A stretch of 15,252 nucleotides of DNA from Marinilactibacillus sp042660675 (GCF_042660675.1 NZ_JBHSUL010000016.1:1-15252), one strand, 5' to 3'. Numbered from the stretch's first letter, positions 6,871-14,457 are shown. Translations and numbers: made by a program. The notes: generated from the sequence alone by a model not told the origin.

Positions 6871-7042
6871 TACCTTTTACCTTATTACGCTTTTTCGAAG
6901 TCAGATATCTTTAAAAACTTCGGTTTCTTTTAATGATCTGAAAGAGTTGAATCAGGAATCCCATATACAGTTAACACGTCTTTTCTCTTAGTAACCCTAC
7001 TTTTCAAAAGACAAACTTTTCTACAAATAAACACACTATTCA

Positions 7043-7051
7043 TGTTATGAT
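7043..7051 (+). promoter_or_regulatory. Extended -10 promoter of the yuiD operon
   Basis: TGTTATGAT fits the extended -10 TGnTATGAT, about 40 bp before the yuiD start. No good -35 is visible at 16-18 bp. It would drive yuiD, the ferredoxin-NADP reductase and pgpA. Confidence 0.5.
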
Positions 7052-7090
7052 AAATACTAGATTTGTATCTATAGTAAAGGAAGATTTCTT

Positions 7091-7582
7091 ATGACACTGT
7101 TTGACAACTATCCATTGATTGCTGCTCTATGTGCAATCTTTATTACTCAAATTATTAAAATTCCAGTAGCTTTTTTACTAAGACGTCCTACATCTTTTGC
7201 ACTAGCAACGTCTACAGGAGGTATGCCTAGTTCCCATTCAGCCGGAGTTACCGCATTGATTACAGGATTAATCATTGAACAGGGTTATGGATCTCGATTA
7301 GTTGCGATTGCTGCCACTTTTGGTGTAATCGTTATTTTTGATTCGATGGGCGTTCGTAGACAAAGTGGAGAACATGGCATATTAATCAACGAATTGATTG
7401 CTGACTTTGAGAATCTTAGAAAGACAATTGTTGCCATCAGTCAAGATGGAACTAAGAGCGTCAAGGAAATGATCGACGAAAATAGACAGTCAAAAGAATT
7501 TTTAGGACATAAACCAATTGAAGTGTTTTTTGGTATTCTGTCTGGTATTCTTATTGCAATACTCATCAACTTTCTTTATTAA
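7091..7582 (+). CDS. yuiD: Divergent PAP2-like membrane protein, DUF212/YuiD family
   Basis: This 163-residue integral membrane protein belongs to the YuiD family, described as related to acid phosphatase/vanadium haloperoxidase (PAP2) proteins. The substrate is unknown. Hydrophobic segments lie at about 8-30, 50-63, 69-86 and 143-162. Family motifs are GGMPSSHSAGV (43-53, the PAP2-like Ser-His pair), DSMGVRRQSG (84-93) and GHKPIEVFFG (139-148) near the C-terminal helix. The start has AAAGGAAG about 7 nt before the ATG. It heads an operon with a ferredoxin-NADP reductase (26 bp downstream) and a PgpA phosphatase. Next to a phosphatidylglycerophosphatase and with lipid genes further on, a lipid-phosphate phosphatase role is attractive, but it is an inference from context only. 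Confidence 0.9.
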   Translation: MTLFDNYPLIAALCAIFITQIIKIPVAFLLRRPTSFALATSTGGMPSSHSAGVTALITGLIIEQGYGSRLVAIAATFGVIVIFDSMGVRRQSGEHGILINELIADFENLRKTIVAISQDGTKSVKEMIDENRQSKEFLGHKPIEVFFGILSGILIAILINFLY

Positions 7583-7608
7583 TTGTTTAGTTTATTGGAG
7601 GATTTTAA

Positions 7609-8610
7609 GTGGCAAGTGAAAATGAATTATATGATATCACAATCATAGGTGGTGGTCCCATCGGAATGTTTTCAGCATTTTATGCTGGAATGAGAAACGT
7701 GAAAACAAAAATCATTGAGACATTACCAGTACTCGGAGGACAAGTTTCCTTACTCTACCCCGACAAAACAATTTACGATATTGGCGGTTACGCAGCTGTT
7801 ACAGGTAAAGAACTCATCAAGCAACTAACCGCTCAAATGCAGTTATTTGACCAAGCATTATGTATGGAAGAACAAGTACAAACCATTCAAAAAAACGATG
7901 AAGGCGTGTTTGAGCTTACGACAAATAAAGGCGTTCATTACTCTCGAACCATTATTATCACGACTGGACAAGGTGCTTTTAAACCTCGAAAGTTGATGCT
8001 TGAACATGCAGAGAGCTTTGAAGACAAATCACTACACTATATTGTTAATCATCTTGAGCAGTATAAAGATAAAACTGTCGCGATATGTGGTGGTGGTGAT
8101 TCCGCAGTAGACTGGGCACTGACATTGGAACCCATAGCTAAGAAAGTTTACCTTGTTCACAGGAGAAACAAGTTTAGAGCACATGAAGCAACTGTAGAAC
8201 AAGTGAAACAATCTTCAATAGAACTATTAACGCCCTATGTTCCGCATGAATTAATTGGACAAGACGGAAACCTTTCATCTGTTGTTTTCAAAGAGGCTAA
8301 GGGCGAAGGATTAACCAAGATTGATTTAGATTATTTCGTGGTCAATTATGGATTTAGCTCTTCTATTGGTCCTTTGAAAAACTGGAATATAGCCTTAGAT
8401 AAAAATGAAATTATCGTGAACCCGAAAATGGAAACTTCTATCGAAGGCATTTATGCTGCGGGCGATATCAGCACATATGACGGTAAAATCAAATTAATCG
8501 CTACAGGTTTTGGAGAAGCACCTACTGCAGTAAACCACGCTGTCCACTATCTTCATCCAAAAGAACATGCTCAACCTTATCAAAGTACAAACTTATCATT
8601 TGACGAATAA
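7609..8610 (+). CDS. yumC: Type 2 ferredoxin/flavodoxin-NADP reductase (thioredoxin reductase-like)
   Basis: This cytosolic FAD enzyme passes electrons between NADPH and ferredoxin or flavodoxin. It has 333 residues and two Rossmann domains. The FAD site is IIGGGPIGM (12-20), the NADPH site is CGGGDSAVDWA (160-170) with the phosphate-binding HRRNKFRAHE (184-193), and the second FAD motif is AAGDI (283-287). The CxxC of thioredoxin reductase, expected just before the NADPH domain, is absent (SLHYIVNH there), which favours the FNR type (YumC in B. subtilis, where the gene is essential) over a true thioredoxin reductase. The start codon is GTG with GGAGG 7 nt upstream. It is the middle gene of the yuiD-yumC-pgpA operon, 32 bp before pgpA. 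No ferredoxin gene is in the window. Confidence 0.93.
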   Translation: MASENELYDITIIGGGPIGMFSAFYAGMRNVKTKIIETLPVLGGQVSLLYPDKTIYDIGGYAAVTGKELIKQLTAQMQLFDQALCMEEQVQTIQKNDEGVFELTTNKGVHYSRTIIITTGQGAFKPRKLMLEHAESFEDKSLHYIVNHLEQYKDKTVAICGGGDSAVDWALTLEPIAKKVYLVHRRNKFRAHEATVEQVKQSSIELLTPYVPHELIGQDGNLSSVVFKEAKGEGLTKIDLDYFVVNYGFSSSIGPLKNWNIALDKNEIIVNPKMETSIEGIYAAGDISTYDGKIKLIATGFGEAPTAVNHAVHYLHPKEHAQPYQSTNLSFDE

Positions 8611-8642
8611 CTATTTTACTCATTCTGAGGAGGATTCTTATT

Positions 8643-9152
8643 ATGGTACAACCCAGTTCAAAATTACACAAAGTAGCATTACAGCGTTTAGAAGAACGAG
8701 GGGTTACATTAGAGGAAATTGCTGAACTCGTTTACGACTTACAAAAGCCTTACATCTCAGATATTTCAATGGAATTATGTGTGGAGAATGTAAGCTCTGT
8801 CGTCAAGAAACGAGAAGTCCAAAATACTATTCTAACTGGAATCGAATTAGATGTTTTATGTGAGCAAGGTAAATTATCTAGTCCTCTTCAAGAAATCATT
8901 CAAGAAGATGAAGGACTTTACGGAATTGATGAGATTCTAGCTCTTTCTATCGTCAATGTCTATGGGTCGATTGGTTTCACCAACTATGGTTATTTAGATA
9001 AAACAAAACCCAAACTAATCGGTAAATTAGATAATCATGAAAATTCAGGAGAAACACATACTTTCTTAGACGATATTGTTGGAGCGATCGCTGCAGCGGC
9101 AGCTAGTCGTTTAGCACATGCAAACCCTGGAATTTCAGATATCATGAAATAA
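8643..9152 (+). CDS. pgpA: Phosphatidylglycerophosphatase A-family protein (YutG type)
   Basis: It probably dephosphorylates phosphatidylglycerol phosphate to phosphatidylglycerol, the substrate of the cardiolipin synthase encoded at 12.9-14.4 kb. It has 169 residues of the YutG form, which lacks the obvious membrane helices of Gram-negative PgpA, so it is probably cytosolic or peripheral. Visible landmarks are an N-terminal helical part with ERGVTLEEIAELVYDLQKPY (18-37), GIDEILALSIVNVYGSIGFTNYG (94-116, GxxE/D-like), and the family motif FLDDIVGAIAAAAASRLAH (141-159) carrying the acidic metal ligands. The ATG follows GAGGAGG by about 9 nt. It ends the plus-strand operon at a strong terminator 6 bp after the stop. 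The family is firm; the exact lipid substrate is by homology. Confidence 0.9.
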   Translation: MVQPSSKLHKVALQRLEERGVTLEEIAELVYDLQKPYISDISMELCVENVSSVVKKREVQNTILTGIELDVLCEQGKLSSPLQEIIQEDEGLYGIDEILALSIVNVYGSIGFTNYGYLDKTKPKLIGKLDNHENSGETHTFLDDIVGAIAAAAASRLAHANPGISDIMK

Positions 9153-9158
9153 GCAAAA

Positions 9159-9189
9159 CCCCGTTGACTATTGTCAGCGGGGTCTTTTT
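9159..9189. terminator. Bidirectional terminator between pgpA and the Lit-like gene
   Basis: A 10-bp stem CCCCGTTGAC-TATT-GTCAGCGGGG (one G-U) is followed on the plus strand by TCTTTTT and on the minus strand by TTTTGCTT. It serves both convergent operons; its plus-strand T-run touches the stop codon of the minus-strand gene. Confidence 0.9.
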
Positions 9190-9817
9190 AATCTTTGAAC
9201 GCTTTTCTTTTACTTATTTGATAGCCTATAATGAAGGATCCTTCAATCAAAACGAAAAATAAAATAAAACAATACATAAAAAACGATTCAGGTAAAGCGT
9301 TGATAATCGGATCCGTTGCCGGGTTAAACAACCAAGCATCATTATCAAAAAAAAGTTGATGAAATAGTACAAACATCTGATCAAATGCAACCGCTAAAAA
9401 CATCAACAATACTGGTGGTACTAAACTTGCTATAAAAAATGGTTTAATCAATACCCAGTAACGTTTCGTCTTTCTTAAGAATCGAACGTAAAAATAGGTT
9501 CCAATTCCTGAAATGAATAGAACGCCGTAATTGATATAAAACAATCGTTTGACCTCGTAAAAATGGAATAATCCATCCTCTGAACTAATAAAATCTGGAA
9601 AGTTCAATTCAGTGATCCAAGGAAAATGCAAGTATCTCAACAATATATAATAGTTATTCATCAACTGGTCATAACTTATTCCTAAACGTTCCGGCAAATC
9701 ATAGTTATAAATGGCAAGCTGATATAATGGAATAAACCATATTGTGATCGCAATGGCCGTTGATACAATCAGCAATATCAAACTCACTATGCCTATACTC
9801 TCTTTTAATCGACTCAT
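9188..9817 (-). CDS. lit: DUF1461/TIGR01906 membrane protein, probable lipoprotein intramolecular transacylase Lit
   Basis: This 209-residue membrane protein has helices at about 8-30, 94-112, 122-146 and 178-200 and a large loop (31-93) after the first helix. The pattern RYLHFPW (61-67), FHFYEVKRLF (84-93), FHQLFFDNDAWLFNP (152-166) and DPIINALPESFF (169-180) marks the DUF1461 family. Members of that family in Enterococcus and Bacillus cereus were identified as Lit, which moves an acyl chain within a diacyl lipoprotein to make the lyso form. Conserved His 85 and His 153 are the likely catalytic pair. This link is from memory. It is the last gene of the yunD operon; its ATG overlaps the upstream stop codon (ATGA) and has no good SD, so it is probably translationally coupled. 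Many genomes label such genes only as TIGR01906 membrane proteins. Confidence 0.82.
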   Translation of the reverse strand: MSRLKESIGIVSLILLIVSTAIAITIWFIPLYQLAIYNYDLPERLGISYDQLMNNYYILLRYLHFPWITELNFPDFISSEDGLFHFYEVKRLFYINYGVLFISGIGTYFYVRFLRKTKRYWVLIKPFFIASLVPPVLLMFLAVAFDQMFVLFHQLFFDNDAWLFNPATDPIINALPESFFMYCFILFFVLIEGSFIIGYQISKRKAFKD

Positions 9818-10596
9818 TTAGTAAAGACCCATTCATCAAGCGTCTGAATAGTATATGTTGGCTGCTCTTTCACATTTATTAAATCTGCTTCTTTTGTAAA
9901 ACCTGTATAAACTAGTAGTGTGTCTATATCATTATTGATACCTGCTAAGATATCTGTTTCATAATTATCTCCTATCATAAGCACTTCACTTTTCGTTAAA
10001 CCGATTCTTTTCAGTGCTTCATCCATGATAATTGACTGAGGTTTACCGACAAATGTAGGGGTTACTCTAGTCGCTTTTTCAATCAAAGCTACAAGTGAAC
10101 CAGCTCCTGGAACCATCCCTCTTTCAGTAGGAAGGTTTGTATCTTTATTTGTAGCTACGAAATTTGCGCCTTTTTGAATCGCTAGTGTTGCTTTCTCACA
10201 TTTCTCATAAGTCAACGTTCGATCTAATCCAACAACGACATGATCAGGCTTTTCTTCATCTACAACAAATCCCGCTTGCTCCAGTGCTTGTTGCAATCCT
10301 TTTTCACCGATTACATACACTGAGTATCCTCCAAGAGTCTTCAAGTAATCAGCTGTTGCGAGAGAACTTGTATAAATTTCATTTTCGTGCGCCTCTATAT
10401 CAAATTGATTCTTAAGCTTGATTGCTACGTCTTCAGGGCTACTTGTAGAATTATTCGTTACAAAAAGAAATTTTTTCCCAGCTGATCTTAGACGTTCGAT
10501 AAACGCAGGGGCTTCAGTAATTGGTTCATCCCCTTTATACATGGTGCCATCTAAATCAATTAGATAACCTTTATAATCTTTAACAGTTTTATCCAT
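9814..10596 (-). CDS. yutF: HAD-superfamily IIA phosphatase, NagD/YutF family (TIGR01457)
   Basis: This cytosolic Mg-dependent phosphatase probably acts on a small phosphorylated metabolite (NagD enzymes prefer nucleoside monophosphates; the YutF substrate is not settled). It has 260 residues. HAD motif I is YLIDLDGTMYKG (11-22) with nucleophile Asp 14 and Asp 16. Motif II is FVTNNST (45-51), the conserved VGKPQ follows the cap domain, and motif IV is LMIGDNYETDILAG. The frame extends to an ATG at 10614, but that segment contains GAGGT about 11 nt before the ATG at 10594-10596. The resulting MDKTVKDYKGYLIDLDGT is the normal family start. It overlaps the next gene by 4 bases (ATGA). In B. subtilis yutF also neighbours yutD. 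The shorter start is likely but not certain. Confidence 0.9.
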   Translation of the reverse strand: MDKTVKDYKGYLIDLDGTMYKGDEPITEAPAFIERLRSAGKKFLFVTNNSTSSPEDVAIKLKNQFDIEAHENEIYTSSLATADYLKTLGGYSVYVIGEKGLQQALEQAGFVVDEEKPDHVVVGLDRTLTYEKCEKATLAIQKGANFVATNKDTNLPTERGMVPGAGSLVALIEKATRVTPTFVGKPQSIIMDEALKRIGLTKSEVLMIGDNYETDILAGINNDIDTLLVYTGFTKEADLINVKEQPTYTIQTLDEWVFTK

Positions 10597-10639
10597 AATA
10601 TAAACGTACCTCATTTTTTAAATTTTCGTATATTGAATA

Positions 10640-11356
10640 CTACTGAGTATCTGTTTTATTCTTTTGACGTATTTTAAATTTTGTTTCGCCTTTTTGATTT
10701 TTAACTGTTTTTACTTTATTTTCTTCCGTTTTCGGTTGTGCATTTGCTGTATTATTCGTTTGTTGTCTTTCCTTTTTAGTAAAAGCTTTTTTATTCTGAT
10801 CTTTTTTAAATGACTCTCGTTTTTTTGGATTTGCTTTTCCTTCTTGTTTTTTAGCTTGATCAACTTTTTTAAGGTGTGTCTGTTTAGTACTCTGGTTAAT
10901 TTTTTTACTTGTGTTAGGTTTACCTTTACGTTTAGGTTGAGATTTTTGTTTCCTTTTCGGTTCCATTCTTTCAAGAACAAAGTACGCACAACCAAAGTTA
11001 CAATACTCTGTTAAGTAGTCCTTTAAACTAGAAATTCTCATATCAATTGGAACTTTCTTGTTCTTGGAATAATAAAATCCTCTCAATCTGAGTTTTTCAT
11101 AAGAAATATCACCGACGATATAGTCGTATTTTTCTAAAAAATCACTATATCTCGCTTCTAACATTTCAAGATCTAGACCTTCTCGGTAATTCTCTATAAT
11201 TTTATAAGCATCTCCATTAAGTGATAATGTCTCGTGATCAACTTTCTTCACAAGTTTATCGTCTTCTTTTAGGTAGAGCTCTACGCTATTTTCAGCTACA
11301 GGTTGTTCTTCAATTACATCTTGGGTCTCTTTTTCATTGCTTATCGTATCTTTCAT
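10640..11356 (-). CDS. yutD: YutD-family protein (DUF1027) with long basic low-complexity tail
   Basis: This 238-residue protein has unknown function. The YutD domain covers about 48-132: AYKIIENYREGLDLEML, YSDFLEKYDYIVGDISYEKLRLRGFY, LKDYLTEYCNFGCAYFVLER. It is preceded by an acidic ~45-residue N-terminus. Residues 133-238 are almost entirely Lys, Gln, Asn, Thr, Ser and Arg, with no hydrophobic core, ending KFKIRQKNKTDTQ. Bacillus YutD is roughly 100 residues and lacks this tail; I recall Lactobacillales homologues carrying one. The tail is probably disordered and could bind RNA, ribosomes or membrane phosphate. Its start overlaps the yunD stop by 4 bases (ATGA) with the SD GAAGGGATC upstream, so the two are coupled. 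It ends in TAG, 43 bp before yutF. Confidence 0.88.
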   Translation of the reverse strand: MKDTISNEKETQDVIEEQPVAENSVELYLKEDDKLVKKVDHETLSLNGDAYKIIENYREGLDLEMLEARYSDFLEKYDYIVGDISYEKLRLRGFYYSKNKKVPIDMRISSLKDYLTEYCNFGCAYFVLERMEPKRKQKSQPKRKGKPNTSKKINQSTKQTHLKKVDQAKKQEGKANPKKRESFKKDQNKKAFTKKERQQTNNTANAQPKTEENKVKTVKNQKGETKFKIRQKNKTDTQ

Positions 11357-12753
11357 ATGATCCCTTCTTGTTCTCTGTTTATCGGATAACGTTTTTTCAA
11401 ATAATTTCCTATTATTTTACGTAGAAAGTGCGGGAAAAGTACTTCGTATTCTGATTCTTTGGAAATTTCCGGAAAAAAAGGAACAAATAAATAATGATCA
11501 ACGGACGCTACTGTATAAATAGTTTCATCATCTAACTCTTTTCCGTTGACTAGGATCTTAGATCCTTCGATTATATCAATTCCTTTGTAGCATAGTTGTC
11601 CGAAAACTTCTCCTCTGAAACCGAGTCCTTTGATTGGAAGCGTCTGTAATCTCTCTTTTTTACTTTCCATAGATAAGAGAAGCTTTTTGAATACTTTCCC
11701 ATTCATGCTGTATTTTAGCACACGCATAGGGTGTGGCAAGGCACGATGTAAATCATCATTGGTAACACTACCTTCAATGAGTGGTTGCAAGAATAGACCC
11801 GCATTTAATATTGCGCTATCTGTCTCAGCATAATCACTAATTGCATCCATTCCTATTTTCACAAAATTTGTACAAGATTTCCAGTCTACCAAAAGATTTT
11901 CCGGAATGTTTGCAATTTTCTGTTCCTGTAATAGTTCATGACCGAATTGAATATATTCTTTAACTAAGCCCTTTTCGTTTTTGATCGGTTCTATATCAGT
12001 CAGAAGATTGATAACCTTTGCCTCTGCCAGTTTAACGGTATGATGTTCAAAGTACAAATCTATTTGGCCGATGTGTTCTCCAAACTTCCCTGCTCCGGTC
12101 AACAGAGTTTCATTGACCCGTTCTCCATTTGGTAATAAATGATGGGTATGCGCTCCTATTATAACATCTAATGCAGGAAATGTTTCTGCAATTTTTCGGT
12201 CGTAATCTATCCCCAAATGACTGAGCAAAATCCAATTATCGATTATATCATCATACTGAGTCAACTTTTCTTTGATACTATCAAATGGGTCTTCTACATC
12301 CCATCCAAGTGGCCCATAACTGACACTTAACGGAATCGTACAGGCGATTACACCGATGCGTGTCTGTTCCTTTGTACGATAAATTTTAATTGGCTTTGCC
12401 CATTCTGGCGTTTTTCCAGTTACTTTGTCTTTCAAGTTCGATAATAAGACTTGAAAATTAGCTTGATCATATAAATGATCTAATTGATCTTTCGTACTGC
12501 CAATCCCTTCGTTGTTTCCGATTGTAACGGCATCATATTCAGCTTCATTTAATAATCTAGTCATGGAACGGCCCTCTGTTGCTTCAGTTAACGGGTGAAC
12601 TCTGTCACAGGCATCTCCAATATCAAAGATAAAGCAATCTTCAGAGCGACTTTTATGCAAAGAACGCTGACTTCTAAGAAAATTTGCAGTTCTTGGCCAC
12701 GTATCTAAATGAGAGTGTATATCATTCGTATGGTATATCGTGATCTTTTCCAA
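11353..12753 (-). CDS. yunD: Cytosolic metallophosphatase, YunD/5'-nucleotidase-UDP-sugar hydrolase family
   Basis: This is a two-domain 5'-nucleotidase-like enzyme (466 residues) without signal peptide, unlike the exported or wall-anchored members, so it probably acts on intracellular nucleotides or nucleotide sugars. The calcineurin-like domain shows HTNDIHSH (8-15), DIGDACDRV (44-52), GNNEG (79-83, as is usual for YunD instead of GNHE), LLSHLGIDYD and GAHTHH as metal ligands. The C-terminal nucleotide-binding domain has LNAGLF, LPHPMRVLKYSMNGKVFKKLL-type and IYTVASVDHYLF segments. The frame opens at TTG-ATG (12766-12771), but GGAGG follows that ATG and lies 8 nt before a TTG at 12751-12753, giving MEKITIYHTNDIHSH, the usual family start. 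An ATG start would add five residues. It is first in an operon with yutD, yutF and the Lit-like gene. Confidence 0.88.
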   Translation of the reverse strand: MEKITIYHTNDIHSHLDTWPRTANFLRSQRSLHKSRSEDCFIFDIGDACDRVHPLTEATEGRSMTRLLNEAEYDAVTIGNNEGIGSTKDQLDHLYDQANFQVLLSNLKDKVTGKTPEWAKPIKIYRTKEQTRIGVIACTIPLSVSYGPLGWDVEDPFDSIKEKLTQYDDIIDNWILLSHLGIDYDRKIAETFPALDVIIGAHTHHLLPNGERVNETLLTGAGKFGEHIGQIDLYFEHHTVKLAEAKVINLLTDIEPIKNEKGLVKEYIQFGHELLQEQKIANIPENLLVDWKSCTNFVKIGMDAISDYAETDSAILNAGLFLQPLIEGSVTNDDLHRALPHPMRVLKYSMNGKVFKKLLLSMESKKERLQTLPIKGLGFRGEVFGQLCYKGIDIIEGSKILVNGKELDDETIYTVASVDHYLFVPFFPEISKESEYEVLFPHFLRKIIGNYLKKRYPINREQEGII

Positions 12754-12783
12754 GTTCGTACCCTCCATCAATCCTATAGATCC

Positions 12784-12810
12784 GTTAAAAACATTAATGA
12801 TGTTTTTAAC
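12784..12810. repeat. Perfect inverted repeat upstream of yunD
   Basis: GTTAAAAACAT-TAATG-ATGTTTTTAAC is a perfect 11-bp inverted repeat 16-43 bp before the yunD start region. No T-run follows the stem, although its arm contains TTTTT. It could be an operator, a 5' UTR hairpin or a weak terminator of cls. I cannot find a convincing yunD promoter around it. Confidence 0.5.
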
Positions 12811-12830
12811 ATTGATCGACTTTTCACTCT

Positions 12831-12864
12831 ATTTTAAAAGTAGAATAGATTCATTTTATCTACT
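12831..12864 (-). terminator. Possible weak terminator after cls
   Basis: On the minus strand AGTAGA and TCTACT (12839-12864) can pair, with a partly paired AT-rich interior, followed by TTTAAAA. It lies 19 nt past the cls stop. The stem is weak and the T-run short; read-through into the yunD operon is possible. Confidence 0.3.
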
Positions 12865-12882
12865 ATCACTATTTTAAAGAAA

Positions 12883-14424
12883 TCACATGAGCGGAGCAAA
12901 TAATCTTAAAGCTCTTTGAGCAAGTTTTGTCGATAAAGATTGAGAAAGGTCACTCAGTAAGATTTTTTCGCTGAACGTTAATGTTTGTTCAAAGTCTTTT
13001 AGCATGGCATCAATTTCTGGAACACCGTATAAAACCACAGCGTTTTCGAAGTGCAGGTAGAGACTTCTATAGTCAAAATTGATTGTTCCAATAACTGCCG
13101 CTTCATCATCTACAATAATAGACTTGGCATGCATAAAGCCTTTTGTATATTCGTAAACCTCTACCCCCGCTTCTATCAGATCTTTGTAATAAGAACGACT
13201 CGTCATGTGAACCAAGTACTTATCCCACTTTTTAGGCATGATGATTTGGACTTTTAGACCGCTTTGGGCAGCTAATGTTAGAGCCGTTTCCAAGTTCTCA
13301 TCTAAAATGAGATAGGGTGTATAGATCAAGATGCTTTTTTTAGCTTGGTGAATCATCTTAACGAAAACATGCTCTCCCACGTTGTGTGTGTCCGTTGGAC
13401 TATCTGCGTAGGGTTGTACGAATCCTAGCTTTGGAAAAGTTGCAGTAGCATCAAATTCTGGTAGAATTTGCTTCATATCTTTTGCGGATAACTCCTGATC
13501 CATCGTCTGCCAAAGCTGTAGGAAAATCAGCGTCTGACCCCACGCTGCTGGCCCAGTCATTTTAATTCCTGTATCTTTCCAATGTCCAAATCTCTCAACT
13601 TCATTAATATATTCATCCGCAATATTCACTCCACCAGTAAAAGCAATTATTCCGTCTATCGAGAGAATTTTCCTATGATCTCTATTATTTTGTGCTGAGG
13701 TGATCACAGGGTGAAAAGGGTTATACACTCTACACTGAATCCCGTAGTTTTCAAGTTCTACTTTAGTATCTTTTGGTAAAGTAACAAAGCTACCAATATC
13801 ATCAAACATCACTCTAACTTTAACACCCTCTGCAGCTTTATGAATCAGAATTTCCTTTATCTCTGTCCACATTTTCCCTTCAGAGACGATAAAAAACTCA
13901 AAGAAAATATACTTTTTTGCTTCTGAAAGAGTTTCGAGTATAGACTTAAAATAGTCTTCCCCAATAGAATAGTACTCAACATTTGTCTGACTATACACAG
14001 GGAATCCCATCGTCTCTTGTAGATAATACATTTGAGCCGCATATTCGGGGTATGTTTCTGAGGCTTGAGCTAAATCATCTGGTTCGGTCAATAAGTAAGG
14101 TCTATGAAATTGATACACTTGTTTGAGTTTGTTTTGAAGTTTTTTTGTTTTTGTCTGTCGATTGAACATAAGGTAAAAAAGTGCTCCAAATACAGGAAAA
14201 ATCAACACTTGTAAAATCCAAGTGATTTTATATGCTTCTTTTCCTTTTTTTCCAACTACATGTAAGGCAATAATAATAGATAAAAATGTAAACAAAGACT
14301 CTATGACAATGGAATAGGCAATTGATTGATTCACCATATAGGCAAATATACTAAACTGTACAACAATTAAAATCGCTAGTAGAACTCTTCTTCTAAAAAT
14401 TTGAACCATCCACTTATGTATCAT
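12883..14424 (-). CDS. cls: Cardiolipin synthase (phospholipase D family)
   Basis: This membrane enzyme condenses two phosphatidylglycerol molecules to cardiolipin and glycerol. It has 513 residues. Hydrophobic helices lie at about 12-33, 38-57 and 67-88, then a cytosolic part with two PLD domains. HKD motif 1 is HRKILSID (His 250, Lys 252, Asp 257) followed by GGVNIADEY; HKD motif 2 is HAKSIIVD (His 432, Lys 434, Asp 439) followed by GTINFDYRSL. The length and double HKD fit bacterial ClsA-type enzymes, and the C-terminal LRLFAPLM is also typical. An ATG at 14433 is in frame, but AAAGGA directly abuts it and is 9 nt before the ATG at 14422-14424, so the inner start is preferred, with some doubt. 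A sigma-A promoter lies 34 bp upstream. PgpA, encoded 3.7 kb away, makes its substrate. Confidence 0.95.
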   Translation of the reverse strand: MIHKWMVQIFRRRVLLAILIVVQFSIFAYMVNQSIAYSIVIESLFTFLSIIIALHVVGKKGKEAYKITWILQVLIFPVFGALFYLMFNRQTKTKKLQNKLKQVYQFHRPYLLTEPDDLAQASETYPEYAAQMYYLQETMGFPVYSQTNVEYYSIGEDYFKSILETLSEAKKYIFFEFFIVSEGKMWTEIKEILIHKAAEGVKVRVMFDDIGSFVTLPKDTKVELENYGIQCRVYNPFHPVITSAQNNRDHRKILSIDGIIAFTGGVNIADEYINEVERFGHWKDTGIKMTGPAAWGQTLIFLQLWQTMDQELSAKDMKQILPEFDATATFPKLGFVQPYADSPTDTHNVGEHVFVKMIHQAKKSILIYTPYLILDENLETALTLAAQSGLKVQIIMPKKWDKYLVHMTSRSYYKDLIEAGVEVYEYTKGFMHAKSIIVDDEAAVIGTINFDYRSLYLHFENAVVLYGVPEIDAMLKDFEQTLTFSEKILLSDLSQSLSTKLAQRALRLFAPLM

Positions 14425-14457
14425 ATCTGTCATTCCTTTATGTAATCTTTACTTATC

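Noticed and set aside
7609..8610. Calling the flavoprotein thioredoxin reductase
   Set aside because: The redox CxxC before the NADPH domain is absent, and length and motifs fit the YumC-type ferredoxin-NADP reductase.
10711..10995. Minus-strand frame of 94 codons rich in Lys/Asn/Leu
   Set aside because: It is the frame-shifted shadow of the lysine-rich tail of yutD; the YutD frame has the domain and coupled start.
11221..11424. Plus-strand open frames opposite yutD/yunD and opposite cls and pgi
   Set aside because: They are antisense to well-supported genes with no SD and no recognisable domain.
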